Origin: JACKOB01 sp024234575
GTDB lineage: Bacteria; Pseudomonadota; Gammaproteobacteria; Pseudomonadales; Oleiphilaceae
Assembly (NCBI GenBank): GCA_051208035.1
Contig: JBPJFZ010000004.1
Location: 310,001-374,000 of the forward strand
DNA: 64,000 nucleotides
Direction of reading: 5' to 3'
Positions 35,642 through 43,610 of this stretch are shown piece after piece (position 1 is the first letter of the stretch; each line of letters starts with the position of its first letter). Under the pieces are notes generated by a model, which did no database searches, had not been told where the DNA came from, and saw nothing but the letters and a program-made list of their open reading frames with translations. A program made the translations under genes and the position numbers.

Positions 35642-36424
35642 TTAAAACTGCTGCATCAATCCCATACCAAGCTCGGTATACTCTTCTCTAATAGACTGTT
35701 TGCCAGAAGGCGCAGAGATATCCTGATCGTATCGTTGATATCGGATCGTTGCGAAATAATTTAAATTGTTTGCCAAAGGCATCAGCCAGGTCACACCGGC
35801 GCTAAAGCCATCGGCATCGTTTTCAAAATTACCGGCGATATCATCAAATTCATTTTCTTCTGATTCATCACCGTCGTCGGGCTTTACCCCGATACTGTTC
35901 TCGGCATTTAAAAACGCATAGGCAATAGAAAAGCTTAAACTGCCTGCGTGCCCGAATATTAAACTGTAGCTGGCACCCAGATAGGGGCCGGTTTCTTCAT
36001 AGGTGTCCCGAAAATTAACAGCAGTGGGTGCTTCGTCGTTGTTGCGGGGGGTGAAGTCTATTTTTGTTTTGCCTGTTTTATAACCGGCAAACAGTGTAAG
36101 TGGGTCAATGGGTCTAAAGCCAAAGGTGAGGTCGTACTCTGCACGGCTGGCGGAGCCGGTTTCTTCTTCTTCACTGACATCTGCATCAGAGATTGACCAG
36201 TCGCCATAAGCGGCTGCATAAAATCGGTCAAAGGTTAGGCCACCGCCAGCGCGTAGCATATAAAAAGACAATCCCTGATCGAGCAACTGGCTGAACTTTT
36301 GTTCTTTTTGGGAAATCCCCAATTGGCCAAACGGCGTGAGTGTATACGAGACTTCTTCTGTATATGCCGCCTGGCTGGTCAGCAGACCAGATAATAAGAG
36401 GCAGGTGCTTAGCGGACGTAGTTT
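35642..36424 (-). CDS. Outer-membrane beta-barrel protein
   Basis: 260 residues from ATG 36424. AAGGA lies 6 nt upstream, and the start gives the signal peptide MKLRPLSTCLLLSGLLTSQA; longer in-frame starts lack a ribosome site. The mature protein is rich in alternating aromatic/polar strands (DRFYAAAYGDWSIS, EYDLTFGFRPIDPL, YFATIRYQRYDQDI) and ends MGLMQQF with a terminal Phe, as in BamA-dependent barrels. Acidic loops (DDGDESEENEFDD) suggest cation binding. Size suggests about 10-12 strands. Not recognised as a named porin family. Confidence 0.78.
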   Translation of the reverse strand, partial: KLRPLSTCLLLSGLLTSQAAYTEEVSYTLTPFGQLGISQKEQKFSQLLDQGLSFYMLRAGGGLTFDRFYAAAYGDWSISDADVSEEEETGSASRAEYDLTFGFRPIDPLTLFAGYKTGKTKIDFTPRNNDEAPTAVNFRDTYEETGPYLGASYSLIFGHAGSLSFSIAYAFLNAENSIGVKPDDGDESEENEFDDIAGNFENDADGFSAGVTWLMPLANNLNYFATIRYQRYDQDISAPSGKQSIREEYTELGMGLMQQF

Positions 36425-36571
36425 CATGGGCATTCCTTGTTGTTTTATATAAGCGTCTTTTGCTATTGGCGCGAGCCATATCAAATTTATTGTGAGGGAG
36501 TGTGCTAAAATGCCGGCGCCTTTGCGGGGCTTAGGTAGAAATTAGCAGTAAATCATCATTGAGGTAAAGAA

Positions 36572-36931
36572 ATGGCAGTAATTCGTTGGGTATTAGGTCG
36601 CATCATTCTGTTGCTTAACTGGGTGTTTAGTCCCCGTGGCATCAAGCGAACGCCGCTTGAGCAAAAACTGGTTGATGAAAAAACCAAAGATCTGGTGCTT
36701 TACCAGTATGAAGCTTGTCCATTTTGCGTCAAAGTCAGACGGGAAATGAAGCGTAAGACAATCAATATAGAATTGCGCGATGCCAAGCGTAATGAACAGT
36801 ATAAAAAAGAGCTGGAAGAGAAGGGGGGGCGCTTACAGGTTCCCTGTCTCAAATTAACGGAGAATGGCCAGGATCGCTGGTTGTATGAGTCGGGTGAAAT
36901 CATTCAGTTTTTACAGCAGCGCGTTGCCTGA
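36572..36931 (+). CDS. Membrane-anchored glutaredoxin-like protein
   Basis: 119 residues. A hydrophobic N-terminal segment (WVLGRIILLLNWVF, about 6-19) with a basic flank anchors it to the inner membrane. The thioredoxin-fold domain starts at about residue 38: LVLYQYEACPFCVKVRREM with the C49-P-F-C52 redox pair and the cis-Pro in LQVPCLK (Pro91). The glutathione-binding YESGEIIQFL helix is at the end. It probably reduces disulphides or glutathione adducts on the cytosolic side. ATG preceded by GAGGTAAAG. Divergent from the outer-membrane protein gene and apparently monocistronic. Confidence 0.9.
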   Translation: MAVIRWVLGRIILLLNWVFSPRGIKRTPLEQKLVDEKTKDLVLYQYEACPFCVKVRREMKRKTINIELRDAKRNEQYKKELEEKGGRLQVPCLKLTENGQDRWLYESGEIIQFLQQRVA

Positions 36932-37072
36932 AGCCTGCCTGTTTTTTGAAAATCTCTGGGTGCTCGTCTGCCGCAATCCAAGCGGCAGACGGTGCTCGAA
37001 AGTCTTGCATGCCCTTGGTAGAAAGCAAGGCTCTAATCTTTCCGAATCATTAGTTAATGATTGCTTGTGTTC

Positions 37073-38125
37073 TTATTCATCAATAAATTGTGCCCGGTAA
37101 TCGCCGGGGGTTAAGCCTGTCCAACTTTTAAAACTGCGGTGGAAAGACCGGGCTTCGGTAAAGCCTATGCGTGTTGCAATCTCTTGTAGCGACAGCGCTG
37201 GGGATTTCAAATATTCCTCAGCCATCTCCTGCCGCACATCGTCTAAGAGCGTCTGATAACTTAGCCCCTCTGCCGCCAGCTTGCGTTGCAATGTGCGGGT
37301 GTTCATATCGAGTAATTCGGCCACCATGTCCTTACGTGTGATACCGTCTGCCAGTTTTTGCCGAATGGCCGATTTCACTTTTGTCTGTAAGCGAGTATCT
37401 GCATCAGAAATCGCGTTCATTTTGTGTCTTGCATGATCTTCTAAAGTACGGCGCAAACTTTGGTCGGGCTGTCGTAAAGCGATGTTCAGGTGAGCTTTGG
37501 CAATAATCACGCAGTTCTGCGGTTGATCAAAAAGCACCGGACAGGCAAAAGCGGTCTCGTATTCTCTGTGCAGCGATGGGCTACTTAAAGAATGTTGCAG
37601 CTGGATTTGCACTGGAGGGATTTTGGCGTTGGCCAGCCAATGGCTGTAATTCACCCAGGAGTACAAAACGTTATCCACCATTTGTTCCCGAACCTCTTTG
37701 TCCGGGTAAGCACAATCCCAAATAACTTTCAGGTTATCCCCAGACTCTTCCAGGGTAGTAACACCCATATCACCAACCAGTTTTTCGTAAGGAATGATTT
37801 GTGCGATGGCTTCGCGTAAAGTCGCGCAACTCATGGTGATATAGCCCAAAACATTGTAAGAGCCGGGTTGCACAAACTGACCACTCTTCAGGCCGAGCAA
37901 TGGGTCGCCAGATTGCCGGATAAATTCTTTTATCAAAGCCTGAAACTGAACCCCAGTGATGCGCTCGCTTTCTTTGTCTATGAGTGACGTTGGTATGCCT
38001 GAGTTTTGTAGCGCCTCTCTGCAGTTTAACGACATAGCTTCGGCAGTGCGTAAGTATTGGCGCACCGCCGGGATAGAGGCATAGCCAAGATGTTTCAGGG
38101 GGTGATGTACCGTCTTTTTAGTCAT
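37073..38125 (-). CDS. AraC-family transcriptional regulator (arabinose-binding-domain type, OruR-like)
   Basis: 350 residues from ATG 38125; an open extension to 38458 would overlap the divergent gene and encodes low-quality sequence. The N-terminal two-thirds resemble the AraC ligand-binding domain of OruR-type regulators (LNCREALQNSGIPTSLIDKE). The C-terminal two-helix-turn-helix DNA-binding domain is clear: DMVAELLDMNTRTLQRKLAA and LSLQEIATRIGFTEARSFHR. Divergent from the flavoprotein/GlpD/FGGY operon, so it most likely activates that operon in response to its substrate. A 15-bp direct repeat with 22-bp periodicity lies between them (38164-38200). Confidence 0.92.
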   Translation of the reverse strand: MTKKTVHHPLKHLGYASIPAVRQYLRTAEAMSLNCREALQNSGIPTSLIDKESERITGVQFQALIKEFIRQSGDPLLGLKSGQFVQPGSYNVLGYITMSCATLREAIAQIIPYEKLVGDMGVTTLEESGDNLKVIWDCAYPDKEVREQMVDNVLYSWVNYSHWLANAKIPPVQIQLQHSLSSPSLHREYETAFACPVLFDQPQNCVIIAKAHLNIALRQPDQSLRRTLEDHARHKMNAISDADTRLQTKVKSAIRQKLADGITRKDMVAELLDMNTRTLQRKLAAEGLSYQTLLDDVRQEMAEEYLKSPALSLQEIATRIGFTEARSFHRSFKSWTGLTPGDYRAQFIDE

Positions 38126-38163
38126 TGTTTCATTATAGAATATTCGGTGGTAATGCCATGTTC

Positions 38164-38200
38164 GCATCGCTGTCGTGATTTGACGGCAGCGCTGTCTCGA
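38164..38200. promoter_or_regulatory. Direct repeat, candidate AraC-type operator
   Basis: GCATCGCTGTCGTGA (38164-38178) and GCAGCGCTGTCTCGA (38186-38200) agree at 12 of 15 positions and are spaced exactly 22 bp, two helical turns. This matches how AraC-family monomers bind direct repeats. The pair lies 39 bp upstream of the regulator start and 138 bp upstream of the operon start. Confidence 0.55.
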
Positions 38201-38337
38201 TTCGTCAGTGACCGGCGTTGATATTTCTATATCATAGTCTGTTATACACAGATCAAATAACTGATTTTTTACAAAACTGATTATTAGTCTACAGCATATT
38301 GCCGACAATATCGGCGCTATAAAATAAGGGGAATAGA

Positions 38338-39933
38338 ATGCGACGCTGGAACGGATGGGGTGACGAGGCAAATAGCATGCAGTTGCCAGAAAATGGTGGG
38401 CAGTTTTTGCGGGACCGAATTGGTCAGGCGACGCCGCTACCTGATGTGGATATGGCATCAGTTATCGCGAAAGTGCCTGCGACCCGCTTGCCTGCTCATG
38501 ACTTGGTGGTAACCAAAGCGGAAGACCGGCTGCGTCACGCCAGAGGGCAGAGCCTGCCAGATTGGCTGGCAATGCGCAGTGGGGATTTTGGTGTTTTTCC
38601 CGATGGTGTTGCTTACCCTGAAACCGGTGATGAAGTCGCGCAATTGCTGGCGTATGCGGCGAAGCATAAAGTGGTGGTGATCCCTTATGGTGGCGGCACC
38701 AGTGTGGCCGGGCACATCAACCCAACTGCGTCGGACAAGCCGGTGTTAACCATTGATGTCGGGCGCATGAACCGCTTGCTGGAATTGGATGAAGAGAGCC
38801 AGATTGCCACTTTTGGTGCCGGTACACCCGGACCCCAGGTCGAGTCTCAGTTGCGTGCCCGTGGTTATACCCTGGGTCACTTCCCCCAGAGTTTTGAGTT
38901 GTCGACATTAGGTGGCTGGGTAGCCAGCCGCTCCAGTGGACAGCAGTCATTGCGATATGGTCGTATTGAGCAAATGTTTGCCGGTGGCAGTATTGAGACA
39001 CCTAAAGGGCGCATGAATATTCCTACCATACCTGCCTCATCGGCCGGGCCGGATGTTCGTGAAATGATCATGGGTTCTGAAGGGCGTATGGGGATCATTA
39101 CCGATGTGAAAGTGCGGGTTACGCCGCTGGCAGAAAAAGAAAAATTCTATGTGATCTTTTACCCGGATTGGAAAAGCGCTAAAGATGCGGCCCGAAAACT
39201 GGTGCAAAGTAAAATACAGTTGTCGATGTTGCGATTGAGTAATGCTATTGAGACCGAAACCCAGTTGGCACTGGCCGGCCATGAAAAGCTGATTGCCTTG
39301 CTGGAAAAGTTTTTATCGATTCGAGGTGCGGCCGAAGGCAAGTGCATGATGACGCTAGGGATCACCGGCTCGAAGGCACAGTGCAGCGCATCGCTGAGTC
39401 AGGTAAAGAAAATGACCAGTGCTTATGGCGGCATTTATACCGGCACCCACTTAGGCGACAAGTGGGCAGAGAAGCGCTTCAATATGCCATATCTGCGCGA
39501 AGCCTTGTGGGAGAGGGGTTATGCGGTAGACACCTTAGAAACAGCGACTGACTGGGATAACGTCGATAATTTACTGAATAAAATGGAAAACAGCCTGCGT
39601 CACGGTCTAGAAGATAAAAACGAAAAAGTGCACGTTTTTACGCATCTTTCACATTTTTATAGTCAGGGCTGCAGCATCTACACCACATACGTTTTTCGTA
39701 ATGCAGACAGCTATCAGAGCACCCTGGCACATTGGCAGAAGCTTAAATCAACCACATCGGAAATCATCGTCAATAATCGCGGCACCATTAGTCATCAGCA
39801 TGGCGTTGGTAAAGATCATGCGCCGTACATGCCTGTTGAAAAAGGGGCGCTAGGTATGGGGGCAATTCGTGCGCTGGTGAACGAGTTTGATCCGGATGGC
39901 ATGCTGAACCCTGGCACGCTCCTAATCGATTAA
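38338..39933 (+). CDS. FAD-binding oxidase, alkyl-DHAP synthase (AGPS)-like
   Basis: 531 residues, ATG after AAGGGGAATAG. The FAD-binding PCMH domain shows VVIPYGGGTSVAGHINPT, GGWVASRSSGQQSLRYGRIE and IMGSEGRMGIITDVKVRV. The C-terminal half has VFTHLSHFYSQGCSIYTTYV and TISHQHGVGKDHAPYMPVEK; the latter matches the histidine motif of alkylglycerone-phosphate synthase (HHH in the animal enzyme, here HQH). AGPS swaps the acyl chain of acyl-DHAP for a fatty alcohol to form the ether bond. Being followed by a G3P-dehydrogenase-like and a glycerol-kinase-like gene supports a role with glycerol-phosphate ether compounds, in synthesis or reversal. A D-lactate/glycolate oxidase function is the alternative. 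Confidence 0.85.
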   Translation: MRRWNGWGDEANSMQLPENGGQFLRDRIGQATPLPDVDMASVIAKVPATRLPAHDLVVTKAEDRLRHARGQSLPDWLAMRSGDFGVFPDGVAYPETGDEVAQLLAYAAKHKVVVIPYGGGTSVAGHINPTASDKPVLTIDVGRMNRLLELDEESQIATFGAGTPGPQVESQLRARGYTLGHFPQSFELSTLGGWVASRSSGQQSLRYGRIEQMFAGGSIETPKGRMNIPTIPASSAGPDVREMIMGSEGRMGIITDVKVRVTPLAEKEKFYVIFYPDWKSAKDAARKLVQSKIQLSMLRLSNAIETETQLALAGHEKLIALLEKFLSIRGAAEGKCMMTLGITGSKAQCSASLSQVKKMTSAYGGIYTGTHLGDKWAEKRFNMPYLREALWERGYAVDTLETATDWDNVDNLLNKMENSLRHGLEDKNEKVHVFTHLSHFYSQGCSIYTTYVFRNADSYQSTLAHWQKLKSTTSEIIVNNRGTISHQHGVGKDHAPYMPVEKGALGMGAIRALVNEFDPDGMLNPGTLLID

Positions 39934-39966
39934 GCCCTTGTAAGCCGCTTAACTGGCAACCTGTGA

Positions 39967-41694
39967 GTGATGACTATGACAACCTTCGACAATAAATTCT
40001 GGCAGCCTGGCGGTCGTGAACAGGCGATATCTTCTTTGCAGCATCAGGCGTTAAACTTGATGGCTGAAAATGCAGAGTGGGACTTGGTAGTAATTGGTGG
40101 CGGCATCACGGGGGCAGGTATTTTTCGTGAAGCCACCAGGCGCAAGCTAAAAGTACTGCTGGTAGAGCAAAAAGATTTCGCCTGGGGGACTTCCAGTAAA
40201 TCGTCGAAAATGGTGCATGGCGGGCTGCGCTATCTGGGATCGGGGCAGTTCGGGCTCACGCGGGATTCAGTGCATGAACGCCAGCGACTGATGACCGAAG
40301 TGCCCGGGTTGGTTGATCCGCTTAATTTTCTGATGGGGCACTACAAGTTTAAATTTCCTGGGCCTCGCATATTCAATCTATTGCTTACTATCTACGACTG
40401 GATGGCGGGTAAGCGCAACCATCGATATGTGAAGGGCGATGGCTACAGCCTGTTAGCACCTGGGTTAAGAAAACAGGCGCTCAGTGGTGTCACCCAATTT
40501 GGTGATGCAGTGACAGATGATGCGCGCTTGGTCATGCGGGTGCTGAATGAAGGGCGTCAGGAAGGCGGCGTTGCCATTAACTATCTTTCAGCAAAAAAGA
40601 TTGAACGGAAAGAAGGCAAACTAACAGGCGTGCAACTATGTGATCAGGAGACAGGTTCTGTTTTTACTGTAAACTGTAAAACGGTTGTGAATGCCACCGG
40701 AGCATGGACTGATACGTTAAGAACCCAAAGTGGTGCTGATAGTGTTATACGGCCATTGCGCGGCAGCCACCTGATATTTCCTCAATGGCGTTTGCCGGTA
40801 TCATACTCCGTTAGTTTTTTTCATCCTGAAGATCACCGGCCCGTTTTCCTGTTTCCCTGGGAGGGCGTTACCGTGGCTGGCACAACGGACCTTGATCACC
40901 AACTGCAGGCAGATGCTGAAATTGGCATCACCCAGCCAGAGGTCGACTATCTGCTGGCGGGTATCAATGCACAGTTCCCGTCGGCCAAGGTTTCAGAAAG
41001 TGATGTGATAGCAAGCTATGCTGGCGTGCGGCCAGTGGTTGGTTCTGGTGCACTCAATCCTTCCAGCGAAAAGCGCGAGCACTCGATATGGGATGATCAG
41101 GGAATGATCAGCGTTGCGGGTGGCAAACTCACGACATTTCGATTAATTGCGTTGGATGTGCTGGCAGAAGTGTCTCGCTATGTACCGAATCTTGCAGCGG
41201 AAGCACCGGAAAATACTATTTTTAAAGATCAGTGCCTGCTGCCCCAGTTGATTGAGGAGAACGAACAGAAGTCGTTGCCAGACAGGCTGACTTCCGTTGC
41301 ATTAAAACGGCTATCAGGGCGTTATGGAGGAGGATGTCACGCCATGGTCGCCAACGCGGCGCCAGCGCAATTACATCGAGTACATACGACGGACACCTTG
41401 TGGGCAGAACTTGCGTGGATATTGCAGCACGAAGCCATTGTGCATCTCGACGATGTCATGCTGCGACGCACGCGACTTGGCTTGCTGATTCCTCAGGGAG
41501 GAGCATGCGTATTACCGCAGATAAAACTAATGTGCCAGCAGTACCTTGGCTGGGATGAACGGCGTTGGCACAAAGAGCTGTCTGACTATTTAGTAATCTG
41601 GCAGAAGTACTATTCCTTGCCGAAGTTTCAACAGTGTGGATTAGAAGAAGTGTCTAAGTCTGATACCAGACATTCCATGGTGGCAGCGTTATGA
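39967..41694 (+). CDS. Glycerol-3-phosphate-dehydrogenase (GlpD)-like flavoprotein
   Basis: 575 residues; starts at GTG 39967, ATG 39970 or ATG 39976 are all possible because no clear ribosome site separates them. The FAD fold is at DLVVIGGGITGAGIFREATR, followed by FAWGTSSKSSKMVHGGLRYL, typical of GlpD. Later motifs are VVNATGAWTD, RGSHLIFPQW, FPWEGVTVAGTTD and SVAGGKLTTFRLIA. GlpD oxidises sn-glycerol-3-phosphate to DHAP and feeds quinones. Here the operon suggests a modified substrate such as an alkyl-glycerol-phosphate. The C-terminal domain (ELAWILQHEAIVHLDDVMLR) is complete. It overlaps the next gene by 4 nt (ATGA). Confidence 0.9.
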   Translation: MMTMTTFDNKFWQPGGREQAISSLQHQALNLMAENAEWDLVVIGGGITGAGIFREATRRKLKVLLVEQKDFAWGTSSKSSKMVHGGLRYLGSGQFGLTRDSVHERQRLMTEVPGLVDPLNFLMGHYKFKFPGPRIFNLLLTIYDWMAGKRNHRYVKGDGYSLLAPGLRKQALSGVTQFGDAVTDDARLVMRVLNEGRQEGGVAINYLSAKKIERKEGKLTGVQLCDQETGSVFTVNCKTVVNATGAWTDTLRTQSGADSVIRPLRGSHLIFPQWRLPVSYSVSFFHPEDHRPVFLFPWEGVTVAGTTDLDHQLQADAEIGITQPEVDYLLAGINAQFPSAKVSESDVIASYAGVRPVVGSGALNPSSEKREHSIWDDQGMISVAGGKLTTFRLIALDVLAEVSRYVPNLAAEAPENTIFKDQCLLPQLIEENEQKSLPDRLTSVALKRLSGRYGGGCHAMVANAAPAQLHRVHTTDTLWAELAWILQHEAIVHLDDVMLRRTRLGLLIPQGGACVLPQIKLMCQQYLGWDERRWHKELSDYLVIWQKYYSLPKFQQCGLEEVSKSDTRHSMVAAL

Positions 41695-43253
41695 GTGCCG
41701 CCAAAAGAAACATACTGGCCATCGATAATGGCACCCAAAGCGTTCGCGCGCTGTTGTTTGATGCTGAAGGCAATCTGCTGGGGAAGGGCAAGCAAGAGAT
41801 CGAGCCATACTTTTCAGAAAATCCGGGTTGGGCCGAACAACACCCGGATTATTATTGGTCCAGTCTGCAACAAGCCTGTGCAAAACTGTGGGAAAGTATC
41901 GATGTCTCGAAAGCGTCCATTGCGGGGGTAACAGTTACCACACAAAGAGGTACGGTCATTAACCTCGACAAAGATGGAAACCCATTGCGTCCGGCAATTG
42001 TCTGGCTCGATCAACGCCATGCCACAGATATCGAGCCGGTGCGAGGCCCTTGGGGCTTGATGTTTAAAGTCGCCGGTGTGCAAGATACGATCACGCGCTT
42101 TCAAGAGAAATCACAAGCGAACTGGATGCTGCAGCATCAGCCTGAGCTTTGGGCAAAGACACATAAGTTTTTATTGTTGTCGGGTTTTCTTACTTACAAG
42201 CTCACTGGAGAACTCAAAGACTCGGTCGGATGTCAGGTAGGCTACATACCTTTTGATTATAAGAAACTGGATTGGGCCAGCCCTCGAGATTGGCGCTGGC
42301 AGGCGCTACCGATTCGCCGAGACATGCTGCCGGAGCTGGTGCAGCCCGGGCAAGTATTGGGCAGAATCACGGCGGAGGCAGCAGCCTTTACCGGTATTCC
42401 CGAAGGATTGCCATTGATAGCGGCCGCCTCTGATAAGGCCTGTGAAATTATCGGCTCCGGTGGTAACCGGCCAGATATTGGCTGTATGAGCTACGGCACG
42501 ACGGCAACCATTAACACAACAAGCCGTCGTTATATTGAACCCATCAAATACATGCCACCCTATCCGTCAGCGATACCTGGGTCTTATTGCACCGAAATCA
42601 TGATTTACCGTGGTTTCTGGATGGTCAGCTGGTTTAAAAAAGAGTTTGGCCTGCGGGAGCAAAAAATAGCCGAGCAGCGCGGTATTCAGCCAGAGCAGCT
42701 GTTTGATGAGTTAATCAGTAAAGTACCTGCCGGCTCAATGGGGTTGATGCTGCAGCCATATTGGTCACCGGGGGTAAGAGATCCGGGTCCGGAAGCAAAG
42801 GGCAGTATTATCGGGTTTGGTGATGTGCATACCCGCGCCCACATTTACCGGGCAATTCTAGAAGGGCTGGCCTACGCCCTGCGGGAAGGGCGTGATCGCA
42901 TCGAAAAGCGCAGCGGTGTACCCATAACGACGCTGCGTGTGGCAGGAGGTGGCTCGCAAAGTGATGTGGCCATGCAATTAACGGCAGACATTTTCGGGTT
43001 GCCGGCAGAACGGCCGCATACTTACGAAACATCCGGATTAGGGGCTGCCATTGATGCAGCCGTCGGACTGGGCATTCATCAAGACTTTGATCAGGCGGTG
43101 TCTTCCATGACCCGCATAGGCAAGGTGTTTGAGCCTCAAGCCGATGCAGTGCAAACTTACGACCGTCTTTACAATGAGGTGTATTTAAAAATGTACAAGC
43201 AGCTCCAGCCGTTGTACAAATCGATCCGATATATTACCGGTTATCCGCGCTGA
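41691..43253 (+). CDS. FGGY-family carbohydrate kinase (glycerol-kinase-like)
   Basis: 520 residues; the ATG overlaps the GlpD-like stop (ATGA). N-terminal phosphate motif LAIDNGTQSVRALLFDAEGN, then VTVTTQRGTVINLDKDG and PAIVWLDQRHA. The second ATPase domain contains MSYGTTATINTTSRR and LRVAGGGSQSDVAMQLTADI with the FGGY-type adenosine site. The family phosphorylates glycerol, sugars or polyols with ATP. Cotranscription with a GlpD-like oxidase points to a glycerol-type substrate, and sequence between the motifs diverges from GlpK, so an alkylglycerol or another polyol is possible. Last gene of the operon. Confidence 0.9.
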   Translation: MSAAKRNILAIDNGTQSVRALLFDAEGNLLGKGKQEIEPYFSENPGWAEQHPDYYWSSLQQACAKLWESIDVSKASIAGVTVTTQRGTVINLDKDGNPLRPAIVWLDQRHATDIEPVRGPWGLMFKVAGVQDTITRFQEKSQANWMLQHQPELWAKTHKFLLLSGFLTYKLTGELKDSVGCQVGYIPFDYKKLDWASPRDWRWQALPIRRDMLPELVQPGQVLGRITAEAAAFTGIPEGLPLIAAASDKACEIIGSGGNRPDIGCMSYGTTATINTTSRRYIEPIKYMPPYPSAIPGSYCTEIMIYRGFWMVSWFKKEFGLREQKIAEQRGIQPEQLFDELISKVPAGSMGLMLQPYWSPGVRDPGPEAKGSIIGFGDVHTRAHIYRAILEGLAYALREGRDRIEKRSGVPITTLRVAGGGSQSDVAMQLTADIFGLPAERPHTYETSGLGAAIDAAVGLGIHQDFDQAVSSMTRIGKVFEPQADAVQTYDRLYNEVYLKMYKQLQPLYKSIRYITGYPR

Positions 43254-43297
43254 ATCCTCGCAACTCTGGGATTAAATGAGAGTTTTCTGCAGACAAT

Positions 43298-43327
43298 AAA
43301 AAAGGGCGATCTTAATTCAGATCGCCC
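43298..43327 (-). terminator. Intrinsic terminator (minus strand), distal
   Basis: Perfect 9-bp stem gggcgatct / agatcgccc (43304-43312, 43319-43327), 6-nt loop, with six A on the plus strand at 43298-43303, i.e. TTTTTT after the hairpin on the minus strand. It would end transcripts coming from the kinase gene at 43611 or from a small RNA in this gap. Confidence 0.8.
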
Positions 43328-43399
43328 ATAAGATAAGGACTAAAAAACGAACAACATTTGCTACTCTTCCTAACAAATTCTTTGTGGACAACGACCCGT

Positions 43400-43433
43400 A
43401 AAAAACGGCGGAGGTACTGCTCAACCCTCCGCC
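43400..43433 (-). terminator. Intrinsic terminator (minus strand), proximal
   Basis: Perfect 8-bp GC-rich stem (43407-43414 with 43426-43433; ggcggagg / cctccgcc) and an 11-nt loop, followed on the minus strand by G and six T (43400-43405). It lies 73 bp upstream of the distal terminator on the same strand. Confidence 0.78.
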
Positions 43434-43540
43434 CATGGGGGATACTACTCAAATCCACATCTTCAATATAGGTCGCGCAAGCCGAATCGTCTGTTGTCTT
43501 GCGGTGATAAAATGTCAGCATTTGTAACGGAAGTTTGCGT
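43400..43540 (-). ncRNA. Candidate small RNA ending at the proximal terminator
   Basis: The 357-bp gap between the FGGY kinase and sensor kinase genes has no supported protein gene but holds two strong minus-strand terminators. The segment upstream of the first (43434 to about 43540) could be a small RNA or a 3' UTR-derived RNA of the kinase transcript. The only frame across it (69 codons, 43312-43521) lacks a ribosome site and runs through both hairpins. The 5' end is not defined; no clear promoter was found. Confidence 0.35.
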
Positions 43541-43610
43541 GGCGGTTACAGGGCATCGGTGGTCTTCTGTGGCGGGGCTTTGCTGGCATCAAACCAGAGC
43601 GGTGATTCTT

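Noticed and set aside
38126..38458. N-terminal extension of the AraC-type regulator by 111 codons
   Set aside because: It covers the divergent promoter and the start of the flavoprotein gene, and the residues show no family pattern.
43312..43521. A 69-codon open frame on the minus strand
   Set aside because: No ribosome-binding site, no recognisable protein pattern, and it runs through two strong terminator hairpins.
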